The notes under the pieces: model-generated
Told to the model about the DNA's origin: nothing
The model's database searches: none
The model's input: the letters and a program-made list of their open reading frames with translations, nothing else
Translations under genes and position numbers: made by a program
In this document: positions 48,483-57,591 of the stretch, one piece after another
How the letters are laid out: every line of letters begins with the position of its first letter
Numbering within the stretch: the first letter of the stretch is position 1
Assembly (NCBI GenBank): GCA_021818945.1
Contig: JAKASV010000001.1
Coordinates: forward strand, 1-64,000
DNA from: a bacterium
GTDB taxonomy: Bacteria > Babelota > Babeliae > Babelales > Vermiphilaceae
Direction: 5' to 3'
DNA: 64,000 bases

Positions 48483-48578
48483 CCCCTGTGAACTAGACAG
48501 TTCAAATTAGGAGACAAAGAGGGGTAAACTTGAAGAAGAAAAATAAGAAAGCCCAACCTACTTTCAGGGGGACAAACT

Positions 48579-48857
48579 ATGTCAAAAAAATATGCGAGCC
48601 ATTCATCACAGTTTAAGTTTAAAGTAGCACTAGAAGCCATAAAAGGTATTAAGACTTCGGCCGAGTTAAGCCAGGAGTTTGGGTTATCTTCAAGTCAGAT
48701 TTACGCGTGGAAGAAACAACTCGAAGATGCTGGACCGGAAGTCTTTGCGAACAAGAAGAAGAAAAAAGATTCAGAGCCGACTGTAGAACAGCTGCATGCA
48801 ACCATAGGGAAGCTGAAAGTTGAAAATGATTTTTTAGCCAAGGCGCTCGATCTTTAG
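48579..48857 (+). CDS. IS3-family transposase OrfA
   Basis: A 92-residue protein with a helix-turn-helix (A-E-L-S-Q-E-F-G-L-S-S-S-Q-I-Y-A-W-K) and a C-terminal leucine-zipper-like coiled coil, typical of OrfA. It appears intact and ends K-A-L-D-L-stop at the point where OrfB starts in the -1 frame. Confidence 0.9.
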   Translation: MSKKYASHSSQFKFKVALEAIKGIKTSAELSQEFGLSSSQIYAWKKQLEDAGPEVFANKKKKKDSEPTVEQLHATIGKLKVENDFLAKALDL

Positions 48858-49775
48858 ATAGGAACAAAAAACTCGTTCTGATCAACCAAAAGGAACAGTT
48901 ATCGATCAAGCGCAAGTGTGAGTTGCTGGGCATGAATCGCAGTGGCTTGTACTATGAGAAGAAACCTGTAACAGAGAATGATGTTGTACTTATGAATGAG
49001 ATTCACGATATCTATAGCGAATGGCCTTTCTATGGATACCGTAAAATTCATGCAGTATTGCAAAAAGCGTGAACATAAAGCTAATCGCAAGAAGGTACAA
49101 CGGATCATGCAGCTTATTGGGCTCAAGGCTGTATGGCCCGGCAAGAAGACAACGATACGAGACCATAAACAAGCGATACATCCATACCTGTTAAAGGATC
49201 TCGTTATAGATCAGCCCAACCAGGTGTGGCAGGTTGATATAACGTACATCAAGATCAAAACTGGGTTTGTTTATTTGGTTTGCTTAATCGATGTATACAG
49301 CAGAAGGATAATTGGGCTGGAGTATCTCGGTATTTTTAGATACGACATCATGCGAACAAGCCTTGGCTATGGCATTGACTAGCAGAAAACCCGAGATTGT
49401 TAATACGACCAAGGGTGCCAGTTTACCAGCGAAAGTTGGTGCACCATGCTTATACGACATGACATCAAGATTAGCATGGATGGCAAAGGCCGTTGGGCTG
49501 ACAATGTGTACATCGAACGTTTATGGAGATCTATAAAATATGAGCTCGTATATTTACACAGATTCGGAACGGTAACTGAGGCCAAGAATGCTATTGCAAA
49601 TTATATTGATTTTTATAATACACAACGCCCTCACCAGGCCCTTGGATACAAAGTTCCAGACGATGCTTATAAGGAGTTTGGATATGTAAAATACATGGAT
49701 CCAGAAGTTGAGTCTATTGTTCCCTTTTTAGGGACCAGTAATAATTCTCAAATTTTTTGTGAAAAGTTGTCTTGA
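48854..49775 (+). pseudogene. IS3-family transposase OrfB, broken by three frameshifts
   Basis: Frame of 48854 is open to a TGA at about 49071 (N-K-K-L-V-L-I-N-Q then Y-G-Y-R-K-I-H-A-V-L-Q-K-A). The homology resumes in another frame (H-K-A-N-R-K-K-V-Q-R-I-M-Q) with the first catalytic Asp (Q-V-D-I-T-Y-I). It shifts again near 49313 (an extra G: G-W-S-I-S then A-L-A-M-A-L), and again near 49407 (a lost base before D-Q-G-C-Q-F-T-S), which holds the second Asp; the Glu is in Y-I-E-R-L-W-R-S-I-K. All DDE residues survive but no single product can form. Confidence 0.88.
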
Positions 49776-49799
49776 CATTGGGGGTCACTATATTTTTTA

Positions 49800-50492
49800 T
49801 TATCGATGTAGGCATTGCACATGGAGAGTTATTGTGTTCTCGCCTGATTCGGCAATAATAATTTGGTCTTTATGTCCTGTTGTTGCTGCGGTTTTTTCGT
49901 GTCCAGCTGGCAAGGTAATGCGCAAAACTCTTCGGTTACTGAATATGACGATGGGACTTGGTACGTGCTCTACAATTATTTTATTCATGAGTCTAAAAGG
50001 AATCATTCTGATTAAAAAGTTGTGCAGGCTTCCATCTTTTAGAGGATCATATTGCAGCTGTTGCCCTGAAGGAAAAACATAGCTGGTTGTTCCATCAGAG
50101 TTGTTTTTAATAGAGGTGTTTGGAGGAATTACTACTGGGTAAGGCCTTGCTCTAAATCCAGCTAATTCAGCACTTGCTATCTGTTGCCATTGTGCAACCC
50201 TACTAGGGTCAGCCTCTCTGAGCATAAATTTGTCGTCAGGAATTTCATAACGGTGACCCCATTTAACTTCAATGACAAATTCTGGATGCGTACAATTAAA
50301 TGATCTTAATTCTCCTGGCTGGAGCTCTGCTTGCAAAATGACTTGCCCAAACGAGCCTCCTGGTACTGGTCTATATTCAAGAATTTCGACTATTTTGGGA
50401 GTATTGGTCCTATTAATAACTTCCATTGCTTGTGCAGTATGACAATAAACTAGAACAATAATCAAAAACCATTCTAATGGTGTGTACTTCAT
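49800..50492 (-). CDS. Secreted protein with NRT motif, function unknown
   Basis: A 230-residue protein with a signal peptide (about 1-22, cleavage near T-A-Q-A-M). The mature part begins M-E-V-I-N-R-T-N-T-P, then I-L-E-Y, then LQPGE at about 58-62, the same order as in the 1493 gene product. It is mostly beta-rich. AGGGGG precedes the ATG. The stop lies 13 bp from the right end of the IS3 element, so an older C-terminus could have been altered. I do not recognise the family. Confidence 0.68.
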   Translation of the reverse strand: MKYTPLEWFLIIVLVYCHTAQAMEVINRTNTPKIVEILEYRPVPGGSFGQVILQAELQPGELRSFNCTHPEFVIEVKWGHRYEIPDDKFMLREADPSRVAQWQQIASAELAGFRARPYPVVIPPNTSIKNNSDGTTSYVFPSGQQLQYDPLKDGSLHNFLIRMIPFRLMNKIIVEHVPSPIVIFSNRRVLRITLPAGHEKTAATTGHKDQIIIAESGENTITLHVQCLHR

Positions 50493-50636
50493 AAAATCCC
50501 CCTAAAAAATAATAATGAGTTTCTATCCCTAATCATAAATATGAGTAATGTTTACAAATTAAATCAAGAATAGAAAAAAATTTATCTATTCAGAGGCTCT
50601 TTCCAAGTAAGAAGAAGGCTGAAATGTTTCAGAAGA

Positions 50637-51305
50637 TCAGTCTAACTTTGTATGAGAAGTTTTATGTGGTTGTATCATACCGATTGACATAATGAGAGTA
50701 ATCGCCTCTTGACGAGTTATATCAAGTGGAACCAGATCATCTTTTGCTACAATCAGATAAAAGCCGCCTGTTGGATTTGGCGTTGTAGGTACATAGACGC
50801 TCACGTAGTGAACATTAGGTCGCGGTGCCAAGTGGCCAGCAATTTCACCTGTGACAAAACCTATGGTATAAATAGATTGTCCTGCCAGTTGGACTATGAC
50901 TACCTGCTGAAAACTGCTTTTATCTTTATGGTTAAATGCCGCCACAAGCTGCTTCATGCCAGAATAAATGGGACTGACAAGTGGAATTTTATTGAACCAT
51001 TCTTCGACCCTATCGAGTATTGCTCTAAAAACAAAAAGATTCAAGAATGTCCCCAACAATAATATGCATATAATAATAAGTATAACTTCAATATGAGGAA
51101 TCCATTGCAGCCATGATGGTATGAATTGAGTACTGCCCATGATGAGATTTCTAACAGGTTCCAATAAGCTTTTGATGAATTTAAACAATACATTAAATAT
51201 TGTTATAGTTAATAATAAAGGCAGTACAGTAATGAGCCCATTGATAAATAATTTCCAGATTATTTTGCTGATGCGTGAAGCAAGCGAGTACATTGTTTGT
51301 TTCAT
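50637..51305 (-). CDS. DUF502-family membrane protein
   Basis: A 222-residue protein with two transmembrane helices (about 17-42 and 65-90) and a cytoplasmic domain. It carries the DUF502 landmarks N-G-L-I-T-V-L-P-L, P-L-V-S-P-I-Y-S-G-M-K-Q and N-P-T-G-G-F-Y-L-I-V. Function unknown. It begins 12 bp after glmM and is the last gene of the cdaA-cdaR-glmM operon here. Confidence 0.9.
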   Translation of the reverse strand: MKQTMYSLASRISKIIWKLFINGLITVLPLLLTITIFNVLFKFIKSLLEPVRNLIMGSTQFIPSWLQWIPHIEVILIIICILLLGTFLNLFVFRAILDRVEEWFNKIPLVSPIYSGMKQLVAAFNHKDKSSFQQVVIVQLAGQSIYTIGFVTGEIAGHLAPRPNVHYVSVYVPTTPNPTGGFYLIVAKDDLVPLDITRQEAITLIMSIGMIQPHKTSHTKLD

Positions 51306-51317
51306 TCTAAAAATTCC

Positions 51318-52649
51318 TTATGCATGGTCAATAGCTATACGCAATTGATTGGCAAGTTTGGTTACCATAGTCTCAGCATCTTTTTTTTCGGGGGCTTCCA
51401 CTAATACACGTAGTACAGGTTCTGTACCTGAATAACGGATGACAAAACGTCCGTGTGGAAATTCTGCATGATTTTTGGTAAGTATTTCAGTAATTGGACT
51501 GCGATTAATATCTTTTTTTTGTTGTATAGGGATATTAATGATAACTTGTGGATAGTGTATAAAACTTGTCATATCCCAATTTGAAGACTTAATGATTGTG
51601 TCAAGTAAACTTAATGCCGTAAATATACCATCAGCACTGTCTAAATAATCTTGCATGATAATATGTCCTGAAGGTTCGCCTCCCAGAGGTAATTTATGAA
51701 GTTTAAGTTCTTCCATGACATTCTGGTCTCCAACATCTGCGCGAATGAGGTTTTTGCCTTTGCACGATAGATACTCAGCTAGTCCTTCATTACTAAAGGT
51801 GGTTCCAACGACCGCAGGTGCAATTTTAAATTTTGGATTATCAATAAGGAGCGCCAGGATATCGTCCCCATTTTTAATGTGGCCGTGCCTGTTAACTGCA
51901 ATTATTCTGTCTCCATCCCCATCAAAAGCAAACCCTGCATCAGCTTTATGTAATTTTACAGCCTCTTGTAATTCTTTTGGCCATAGTGATCCGCATTGAG
52001 CATTGATATTGTTTCCATTAGGCTTGGCATTAATTGCAATAACATTGGCGCCAAATAGGCGAAAAACATGTGGGGCAAGCGATGATGTCGAACCGTGAGC
52101 ACAATCTAAAACGATAGTTTTGCCATGTAAAAATTTGTCTTTAAAATGTTTAGACAAAGTAGCTATATAGGGTTCACCAGGATTAAGTGCTCTAAAATCA
52201 TTGCCTAAATGTGAATGATCAAGCGATTCAAGATCTACTTTTTCGAAAAGATCTATGATTCTGTCTTGATCTGCGCGCCGTATCTTACTGCCTTGAGAAT
52301 CGACAATTTTGAGGCCATTATATTGAGCGGGGTTATGTGATGCAGTAATGATGATACCACAATTAAATGATTTGTTTATACGCGTCAGAAGACAGGCAGC
52401 TGGAGTGGGCAGTGCGAGGGCATCAAAGATTTTACAGTGTGTGAGTAGTAGACCACTTTTAAGTGATGACTTTATAAAATGAGAAGATGAGCGAGTATCG
52501 TGTGCCAAAAGAATGGAAGGATCGGTTTGATTTTTTTCAGTTGCCCATTGTGCGATTGCATATCCTAATCTGGGCAAGGCTTGCACGGTTAGGGGCGATT
52601 TTCCTATCAATTCTCGAATACCGTCTGTACCAAAGAGTTGCTTGGACAT
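51318..52649 (-). CDS. glmM: Phosphoglucosamine mutase
   Basis: A 443-residue alpha-D-phosphohexomutase: catalytic Ser in I-T-A-S-H-N-P, metal-binding D-G-D-G-D-R, sugar-binding G-E-P-S-G-H, and phosphate-binding R-Y-S-G-T-E-P. It makes glucosamine-1-phosphate for UDP-GlcNAc, the substrate of the MurA at 26989. A GGAGTTAACA ribosome-binding site precedes the ATG. It lies in the canonical cdaA-cdaR-glmM order. Confidence 0.96.
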   Translation of the reverse strand: MSKQLFGTDGIRELIGKSPLTVQALPRLGYAIAQWATEKNQTDPSILLAHDTRSSSHFIKSSLKSGLLLTHCKIFDALALPTPAACLLTRINKSFNCGIIITASHNPAQYNGLKIVDSQGSKIRRADQDRIIDLFEKVDLESLDHSHLGNDFRALNPGEPYIATLSKHFKDKFLHGKTIVLDCAHGSTSSLAPHVFRLFGANVIAINAKPNGNNINAQCGSLWPKELQEAVKLHKADAGFAFDGDGDRIIAVNRHGHIKNGDDILALLIDNPKFKIAPAVVGTTFSNEGLAEYLSCKGKNLIRADVGDQNVMEELKLHKLPLGGEPSGHIIMQDYLDSADGIFTALSLLDTIIKSSNWDMTSFIHYPQVIINIPIQQKKDINRSPITEILTKNHAEFPHGRFVIRYSGTEPVLRVLVEAPEKKDAETMVTKLANQLRIAIDHA

Positions 52650-52666
52650 TGTTAACTCCTCATTGC

Positions 52667-53032
52667 CTATGCTTGCTTTTCCTCTGACGTTACACGAATC
52701 AATACTGGTGCTGGGCTATAGTCTACCAATTTAATGGTCGCAGGTAAAAATAAATGCCTTGACTCTAGATACATATTAGTTGACGGCTTTTGTAGTTGTT
52801 TTGCATCAAGATGTATAGCCAGTTGAGAAAAATCAAGAGCTATCAGATCAGAACGTTTTGCGTACAATGAGATGCGAATAGTTTCAGGAGCGTTGATAGC
52901 AACCTGTGGAGTTGTGTTATAAAAACAGATGGGCACATCGACCATGATAGAATCGCTGCGCTGTTGACTCAAGATGTACCATAGGCTGACACCGAAAAAA
53001 ATTGACATAATTTTAAGCATGATTTTTTTCAT
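52667..53032 (-). CDS. YbbR-domain protein (CdaR-like, single domain)
   Basis: A 121-residue protein starting at the ATG at 53032 (AAGGGA upstream), which lies inside the end of the preceding cyclase-like gene (20-bp overlap). It has an N-terminal membrane anchor (about 5-20, followed by W-Y-I-L-S-Q-Q) and one YbbR-like beta domain (V-D-V-P-I-C-F-Y-N, then I-R-I-S-L-Y-A-K-R-S). CdaR proteins usually carry several YbbR domains and regulate the diadenylate cyclase CdaA; this one has a single domain. The identification rests partly on position between the cyclase-like gene and glmM. Confidence 0.8.
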   Translation of the reverse strand: MKKIMLKIMSIFFGVSLWYILSQQRSDSIMVDVPICFYNTTPQVAINAPETIRISLYAKRSDLIALDFSQLAIHLDAKQLQKPSTNMYLESRHLFLPATIKLVDYSPAPVLIRVTSEEKQA

Positions 53033-53825
53033 CGAGTTTTCCCTTGCTATGTGTTGATCTGCCAAGCTTTTCAGAAAAATTGGATTTGGTCAGGTACTGT
53101 AATAAAGTCACTCGACAATTTGTGCTTGTAAGATTTTCAAGGTGATTACCATGTAAAACAAGATCAAAACTATTTTTTTCTGGTCTAGATTTGATTGCGA
53201 TCGCATCTATTTTTGTGCATACGGTTAATGCGGTCGTCCAATTATCTTGAGTATTCAGTTCTCTTATCCAGGTGCAATTGATTCCCTTTAAGGTTCCGGT
53301 ACTAGAAATCCAAATCATAGCTTGAGAGTCAAATAGTAAGCTTTCTATAAGCATAGAAAGTATAGATTTTTTTAATGGAGTGTTCAGAGAAAATTCTGTT
53401 GAAATAAGACTTTCGAGACTATCTTTATTTTCAATAATGCAGATAATCTGCTTATTACTATGCATAGCAATTAAAAATGCTTGAAGTAATTCATCGAGCC
53501 AAAGCGTATCAAGATGTGCTGGTAAAATTTTTGTAGGTACCGCTAAGTATTTTGCTAAACTGTCTTGATGCATAAGAATACCTATAAGAGCTGCTACTGG
53601 TGAATAGCTTATGAGCAATGTGGTAAGTAATGGCAACTGGATGCAGTGACATGCAATAATCAAGGTACAATAACCATACAAGTACCAGACAAGTGTGCGC
53701 GTAGTATCTTTGTTTAGCCACAATGAAATTCGATACAATAACCAGCTGAAAAATAGCAGTTCTAATAGATCTTTGTAACCCCAGATATACATATACGCAC
53801 TATAAGGATTTTGTAACAAGGTCAT
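53013..53825 (-). CDS. Degenerate diadenylate cyclase (CdaA-like), probably inactive
   Basis: A 270-residue protein: three transmembrane helices (about 14-36, 44-62, 64-84) and a DAC-like domain (about 110-230). Family-like segments are D-E-L-L-Q-A-F, I-I-C-I-I-E-N-K-D-S-L, I-S-T-E-F-S-L-N-T-P-L, then I-D-A-I-A-I-K-S-R-P-E. The catalytic motif D-G-A is D-S-Q (166-168) and the R-H-R-A motif is N-W-T-T (195-198), so ATP binding and c-di-AMP synthesis are unlikely. Position confirms descent: it is the first gene of an overlapping cdaA-cdaR-glmM operon. AAGGAG lies 5-6 nt before the ATG. Confidence 0.8.
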   Translation of the reverse strand: MTLLQNPYSAYMYIWGYKDLLELLFFSWLLYRISLWLNKDTTRTLVWYLYGYCTLIIACHCIQLPLLTTLLISYSPVAALIGILMHQDSLAKYLAVPTKILPAHLDTLWLDELLQAFLIAMHSNKQIICIIENKDSLESLISTEFSLNTPLKKSILSMLIESLLFDSQAMIWISSTGTLKGINCTWIRELNTQDNWTTALTVCTKIDAIAIKSRPEKNSFDLVLHGNHLENLTSTNCRVTLLQYLTKSNFSEKLGRSTHSKGKLDEKNHA

Positions 53826-53885
53826 AAAAACTCCTTTTTAAATGCCCTTATTACCCTAAAATAAGTTTTCGTTTTTGTACAGAAT

Positions 53886-54485
53886 TCATTCAGGCTTTCT
53901 GGAGGGAGTATCAAAACTTGGACTTCCGCACCCTGAACTATCGCTACAAGTGCTTTCGCTACCGGGGCTTTTGCATTGGAGATTAAATACAGATGCTTGT
54001 TCCGATTTTCGCTGACCGTAAAGGCGAATTAATTGCTCAAAGTCTAGTCCTGTCCAAGGCTCAGTAGGTGGTAGAGCTTTCACAAAACTTGTGCTGCCAT
54101 CCGGCTGTTGTCTATAATACAATGTTGATCCATCGAAATGAATCTGGATAAGCAGCCCTAGCTCCCCTCCAGAGATTGTTGTAAAAGGTAGTTGTGCCAA
54201 ATATTCTGTTCTGGTGCGTACAAAAGCCTCCTTAACAGTATTTATACAATGAAAAGAGACATGTTCTTGTAAGTATTTATTTATTTTTTCAAGTTCAGTT
54301 GCAGCATTGCGACGATCAATAGAAGGCAAAAAAAGCTTTTGTATATCAGAGACTAATTGTGCAACAGAAGCTGCATTTTCACAAATGCATTCCCGTTTCG
54401 GGTCTTCGCTTGCCTTTGTATATGATACTATCGACATACAAGCCAGACAAACCAAACCATTGAGTAAAAAATCTCTTTTCATCAT
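53886..54485 (-). CDS. Secreted protein, W-x-x-L-x-[FL]-E-x-L-[IV] family (member 1)
   Basis: A 199-residue protein with a signal peptide (about 1-25, cleavage near T-K-A-S). A helical N-terminal half with C-I-C-E, then F-D-G-S-T-L-Y-Y-R, then E-P-W-T-G-L-D-F-E-Q-L-I-R-L-Y near residue 155. The C-terminus is Ser/Cys/Gly-rich. The D-G-[ST]-x-x-Y-Y and W-x-x-L-x-[FL]-E-x-L-[IV]-x-x-Y pair recurs in the genes at 56714 and 57592. No known family recognised; an exported factor is possible but inferred only from the signal peptide. AAGGA precedes the tandem ATGs. Confidence 0.68.
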   Translation of the reverse strand: MMKRDFLLNGLVCLACMSIVSYTKASEDPKRECICENAASVAQLVSDIQKLFLPSIDRRNAATELEKINKYLQEHVSFHCINTVKEAFVRTRTEYLAQLPFTTISGGELGLLIQIHFDGSTLYYRQQPDGSTSFVKALPPTEPWTGLDFEQLIRLYGQRKSEQASVFNLQCKSPGSESTCSDSSGCGSPSFDTPSRKPE

Positions 54486-54541
54486 TATTCCTTAATATTG
54501 ATAAAGTCCTTTAGGAATATATATATGATTATGTTTTCGTA

Positions 54542-54558
54542 GATTCTTGTCAAGAATC
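54542..54558. promoter_or_regulatory. 17-bp palindrome between divergent genes
   Basis: GATTCTTG and CAAGAATC are perfect inverted repeats around one T. It lies between the divergent starts of the 53886 secreted protein and trpS. It could be an operator; nothing else supports this. Confidence 0.3.
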
Positions 54559-54638
54559 GAGTAATATTAAGTTTTGCAGGAATCTTCGATTTAATGGTAC
54601 AGTGTAAGCAATCTACAGGCAATAATATGAAAATATAA

Positions 54639-55655
<1,017 letters not shown>

Positions 55656-55723
55656 AACTCTTTTGTTTATTGCGTGAGTTTGTTAAGATTGGCTCTGATA
55701 CTTATTAACCTAGAGGAGGGTAT

Positions 55724-56317
55724 ATGAGACATGACTTTCAGATTCCGCATAATAGTGGGCTTGTTAGAAGTTCATTAATGCCTGTACTTGCTATAACTTT
55801 GTTCTGTATTTTTATTGTTATAGCGATTTTTAATACTTTTGTAAGTACCCGAGATTATGAGGGAGAAATAATAGAGCGTGATGTCAATAAAATTGCTCAT
55901 GCCATCATGCAGATTGAAAAAGATTGCAAAATTTATAGTGTCGAAAGTCAAAAAAACTCAATTAACTTTTTGAATGTTAAATCGTTTGCAGGGTCAAAAG
56001 TTGGGCCAATTAATTTAAAACATCCTGAGCGTTGGCAAGGTCCCTATATGGAACTCAATCCATCTATGCAAAGCAAAGAGTATCTTTTAGTTCGTACAAA
56101 AAAGGGATATTTTGTTACCCCGGGAGATGGTGTCAAGCTTCCAAACGGGCGTGTAATTGGGGTAGATATTAAGTTTGATGAAAATTCTGATATCGAAGCT
56201 ATGATGAAAAATGACCAACAACTGGCGTTTAAAGGCAAAGCTCTAGCCACTTCTCTTGCCATCAAAAAGAGAGGCCCATACTTTGTACCGGTTTCGCCTC
56301 TTGACTATGCCATGTAG
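55724..56317 (+). CDS. Single-span membrane protein, pseudopilin-like (tentative)
   Basis: A 197-residue protein with one N-terminal transmembrane helix (about 17-40) followed by a long helix, then H-P-E-R-W-Q-G-P-Y-M, Y-L-L-V-R-T-K-K-G-Y-F-V-T-P-G-D-G and L-P-N-G-R-V-I-G-V. The W-x-G-P-Y and P-G segments resemble the C-terminal part of GspG-type pseudopilins, but the G-F-T-L-x-E prepilin motif is absent. It could be a minor pilin-like protein of the same machinery as the 2378 gene; this is inference. GAGGAGGG supplies a strong ribosome-binding site. Confidence 0.5.
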   Translation: MRHDFQIPHNSGLVRSSLMPVLAITLFCIFIVIAIFNTFVSTRDYEGEIIERDVNKIAHAIMQIEKDCKIYSVESQKNSINFLNVKSFAGSKVGPINLKHPERWQGPYMELNPSMQSKEYLLVRTKKGYFVTPGDGVKLPNGRVIGVDIKFDENSDIEAMMKNDQQLAFKGKALATSLAIKKRGPYFVPVSPLDYAM

Positions 56318-56334
56318 GGAAAAAGGTCAAGAAT

Positions 56335-56675
56335 ATGAAAAAAATCTTCTGCCAATACTTGTTGTTTTTTTCAATAACGTTGTTATTTGCTTGTGCTATC
56401 TATCCAAAGATTCCATCTTTTTAGTAAAAAGCGCTATGCGCAACCTAAGTTACCCTATGGTCAAAAAATTCAAGAATATAAGAGCCGTGGGCTTGAAGTG
56501 CAAGACTTTGATGAGCAATCTTCTTTCGGGGTATCTGCGTCAAGAAACTGAGAGTTTTCGTCAAATGCTTAAAACAGAACCCGGAGAAGTGCGAATTGGT
56601 TCAAAGACGCAAGATGGTAGAGATCAAGAATTCAACTCGCCCTTTAGTATCTATCCGGTAAGACTTAATCTGTAA
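56335..56675 (+). pseudogene. Small lipoprotein gene broken by two frameshifts
   Basis: An ATG at 56335 (AAGGT 7 nt upstream) starts M-K-K-I-F-C-Q-Y with a lipobox-like L-L-F-A-C, but ends at TAG 56422-56424. From the T-run at 56418-56422, the next frame encodes S-K-K-R-Y-A-Q-P-K-L-P-Y-G-Q-K-I-Q-E-Y and runs to a TGA near 56551. The remaining homology-like stretch, R-Q-E-T-E-S-F-R-Q-M-L-K-T-E-P-G-E-V, is in a third frame to 56675. This reads as one gene with two 1-base indels. Sequencing error is possible. It sits 17 nt downstream of the pseudopilin-like gene. Confidence 0.6.
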
Positions 56676-56713
56676 AAATATGGATACAATATATCAGGTA
56701 TGCCAAGAACTAT

Positions 56714-57268
56714 TTAAAGTCTAAATCCCGGTTCGGTATATATATCATCTTCATCATGGTGTTCATCGAAAGGCTGAAAAGGATGGGGTAATTGATTTTT
56801 TCTAGCTTTATGAACCAGACTATATTGTTCTACAAGCTTTTCAAGATTTAGACTCGACCACAGCGATGGGTATACGTTATCGATGAGTCTGTTAGGATGG
56901 AGGGGATTTAATGTGTCTGCAAATGATAATTGTCTGCCATCATAATACTGTATAGTCCCATCAATTGATCGTTTATAGACTTTGTTTGCAAATTTTAACA
57001 ATAGATTTTTACGAATCATGTAAATTGCCTGTTCAGTTAGAGGCAAGGTAATAGTACGTACAGCTGCTACTATACTATCGATTGTGTAATTACGTGCAAT
57101 GCCCTGTTTTATCGTGTTGTATATTGTTGTGGTTATGTTTTGTGAAACTATGTCCGTCAGTGTAGGAACTTTTGGCTTAGCGGCAGGTGATTCATCAATC
57201 ATGGCATGTAAAGTGTGATGTGCAATAAAAAAAGACACTAATAAATAATATATATAGGTACTTTTCAC
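56714..57268 (-). CDS. Secreted protein, W-x-x-L-x-[FL]-E-x-L-[IV] family (member 2)
   Basis: A 184-residue protein with a signal peptide (about 1-22, cleavage near L-H-A). Start is GTG at 57268 with AAGGA upstream. It has I-D-G-T-I-Q-Y-Y-D-G then L-W-S-S-L-N-L-E-K-L-V-E-Q-Y near the C-terminus, matching the motif pair of the 53886 and 57592 genes, and an acidic tail (H-H-D-E-D-D). The N-terminal half is helical. No cysteines in the mature part. Function unknown. Confidence 0.68.
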   Translation of the reverse strand: MKSTYIYYLLVSFFIAHHTLHAMIDESPAAKPKVPTLTDIVSQNITTTIYNTIKQGIARNYTIDSIVAAVRTITLPLTEQAIYMIRKNLLLKFANKVYKRSIDGTIQYYDGRQLSFADTLNPLHPNRLIDNVYPSLWSSLNLEKLVEQYSLVHKARKNQLPHPFQPFDEHHDEDDIYTEPGFRL

Positions 57269-57591
57269 AATACTTTTCCTTTCAAAATAAGTATAACAAT
57301 TGAGTTTTAAAAAATGGTAGAATAATACTATATAATAATACCAGAAATTTTTATTATTGCAATATTTATTTTAAATTTAATATTATTTTTTTTAAAAAAA
57401 AATAATATTAAAAAACTTTAATTTTGTAATATATTTTTAAGAGGTGCGGACATAGCTAACGAGTACGTTGAATTAGAATGCCCGATTTAGATTAAAAAAG
57501 AGATATAATTTTCATCAAAGCAGGGCTATACGTTGATACGAAGCCTGTCTTTCTATGAGACTTTTATCTGTGCAAAAGCAATTAAATTGGT
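57269..57591. other. AT-rich gap with a 34-bp A/T palindrome
   Basis: This 323-bp region between two minus-strand secreted protein genes contains no gene. A perfect 34-bp palindrome (57378-57411, arms of 17) made only of A and T is the main structure. It could act as an RNA hairpin in either orientation but has no GC core. The rest should include the promoter of the 56714 gene, but I cannot assign it. Confidence 0.5.

Larger units (their letters stand above)
48480..49787 (+). mobile_element. IS3-family insertion sequence, decayed
   Basis: The ends are related inverted repeats: TGACCCCTGTGAACTAGACAG on the left (48480 on) and, reading the right end backwards, TGACCCCCAATGTCAAGACA (49787 down). 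The length, 1308 bp, and the OrfA/OrfB pair fit IS3. OrfB carries three frameshifts (see pseudogene). Flanks are CTATAC on the left and CTATAT on the right; a target duplication is possible but not clean. The insertion lies between the stop of the ATPase and that of the convergent 49800 gene and disrupts neither. Confidence 0.9.
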
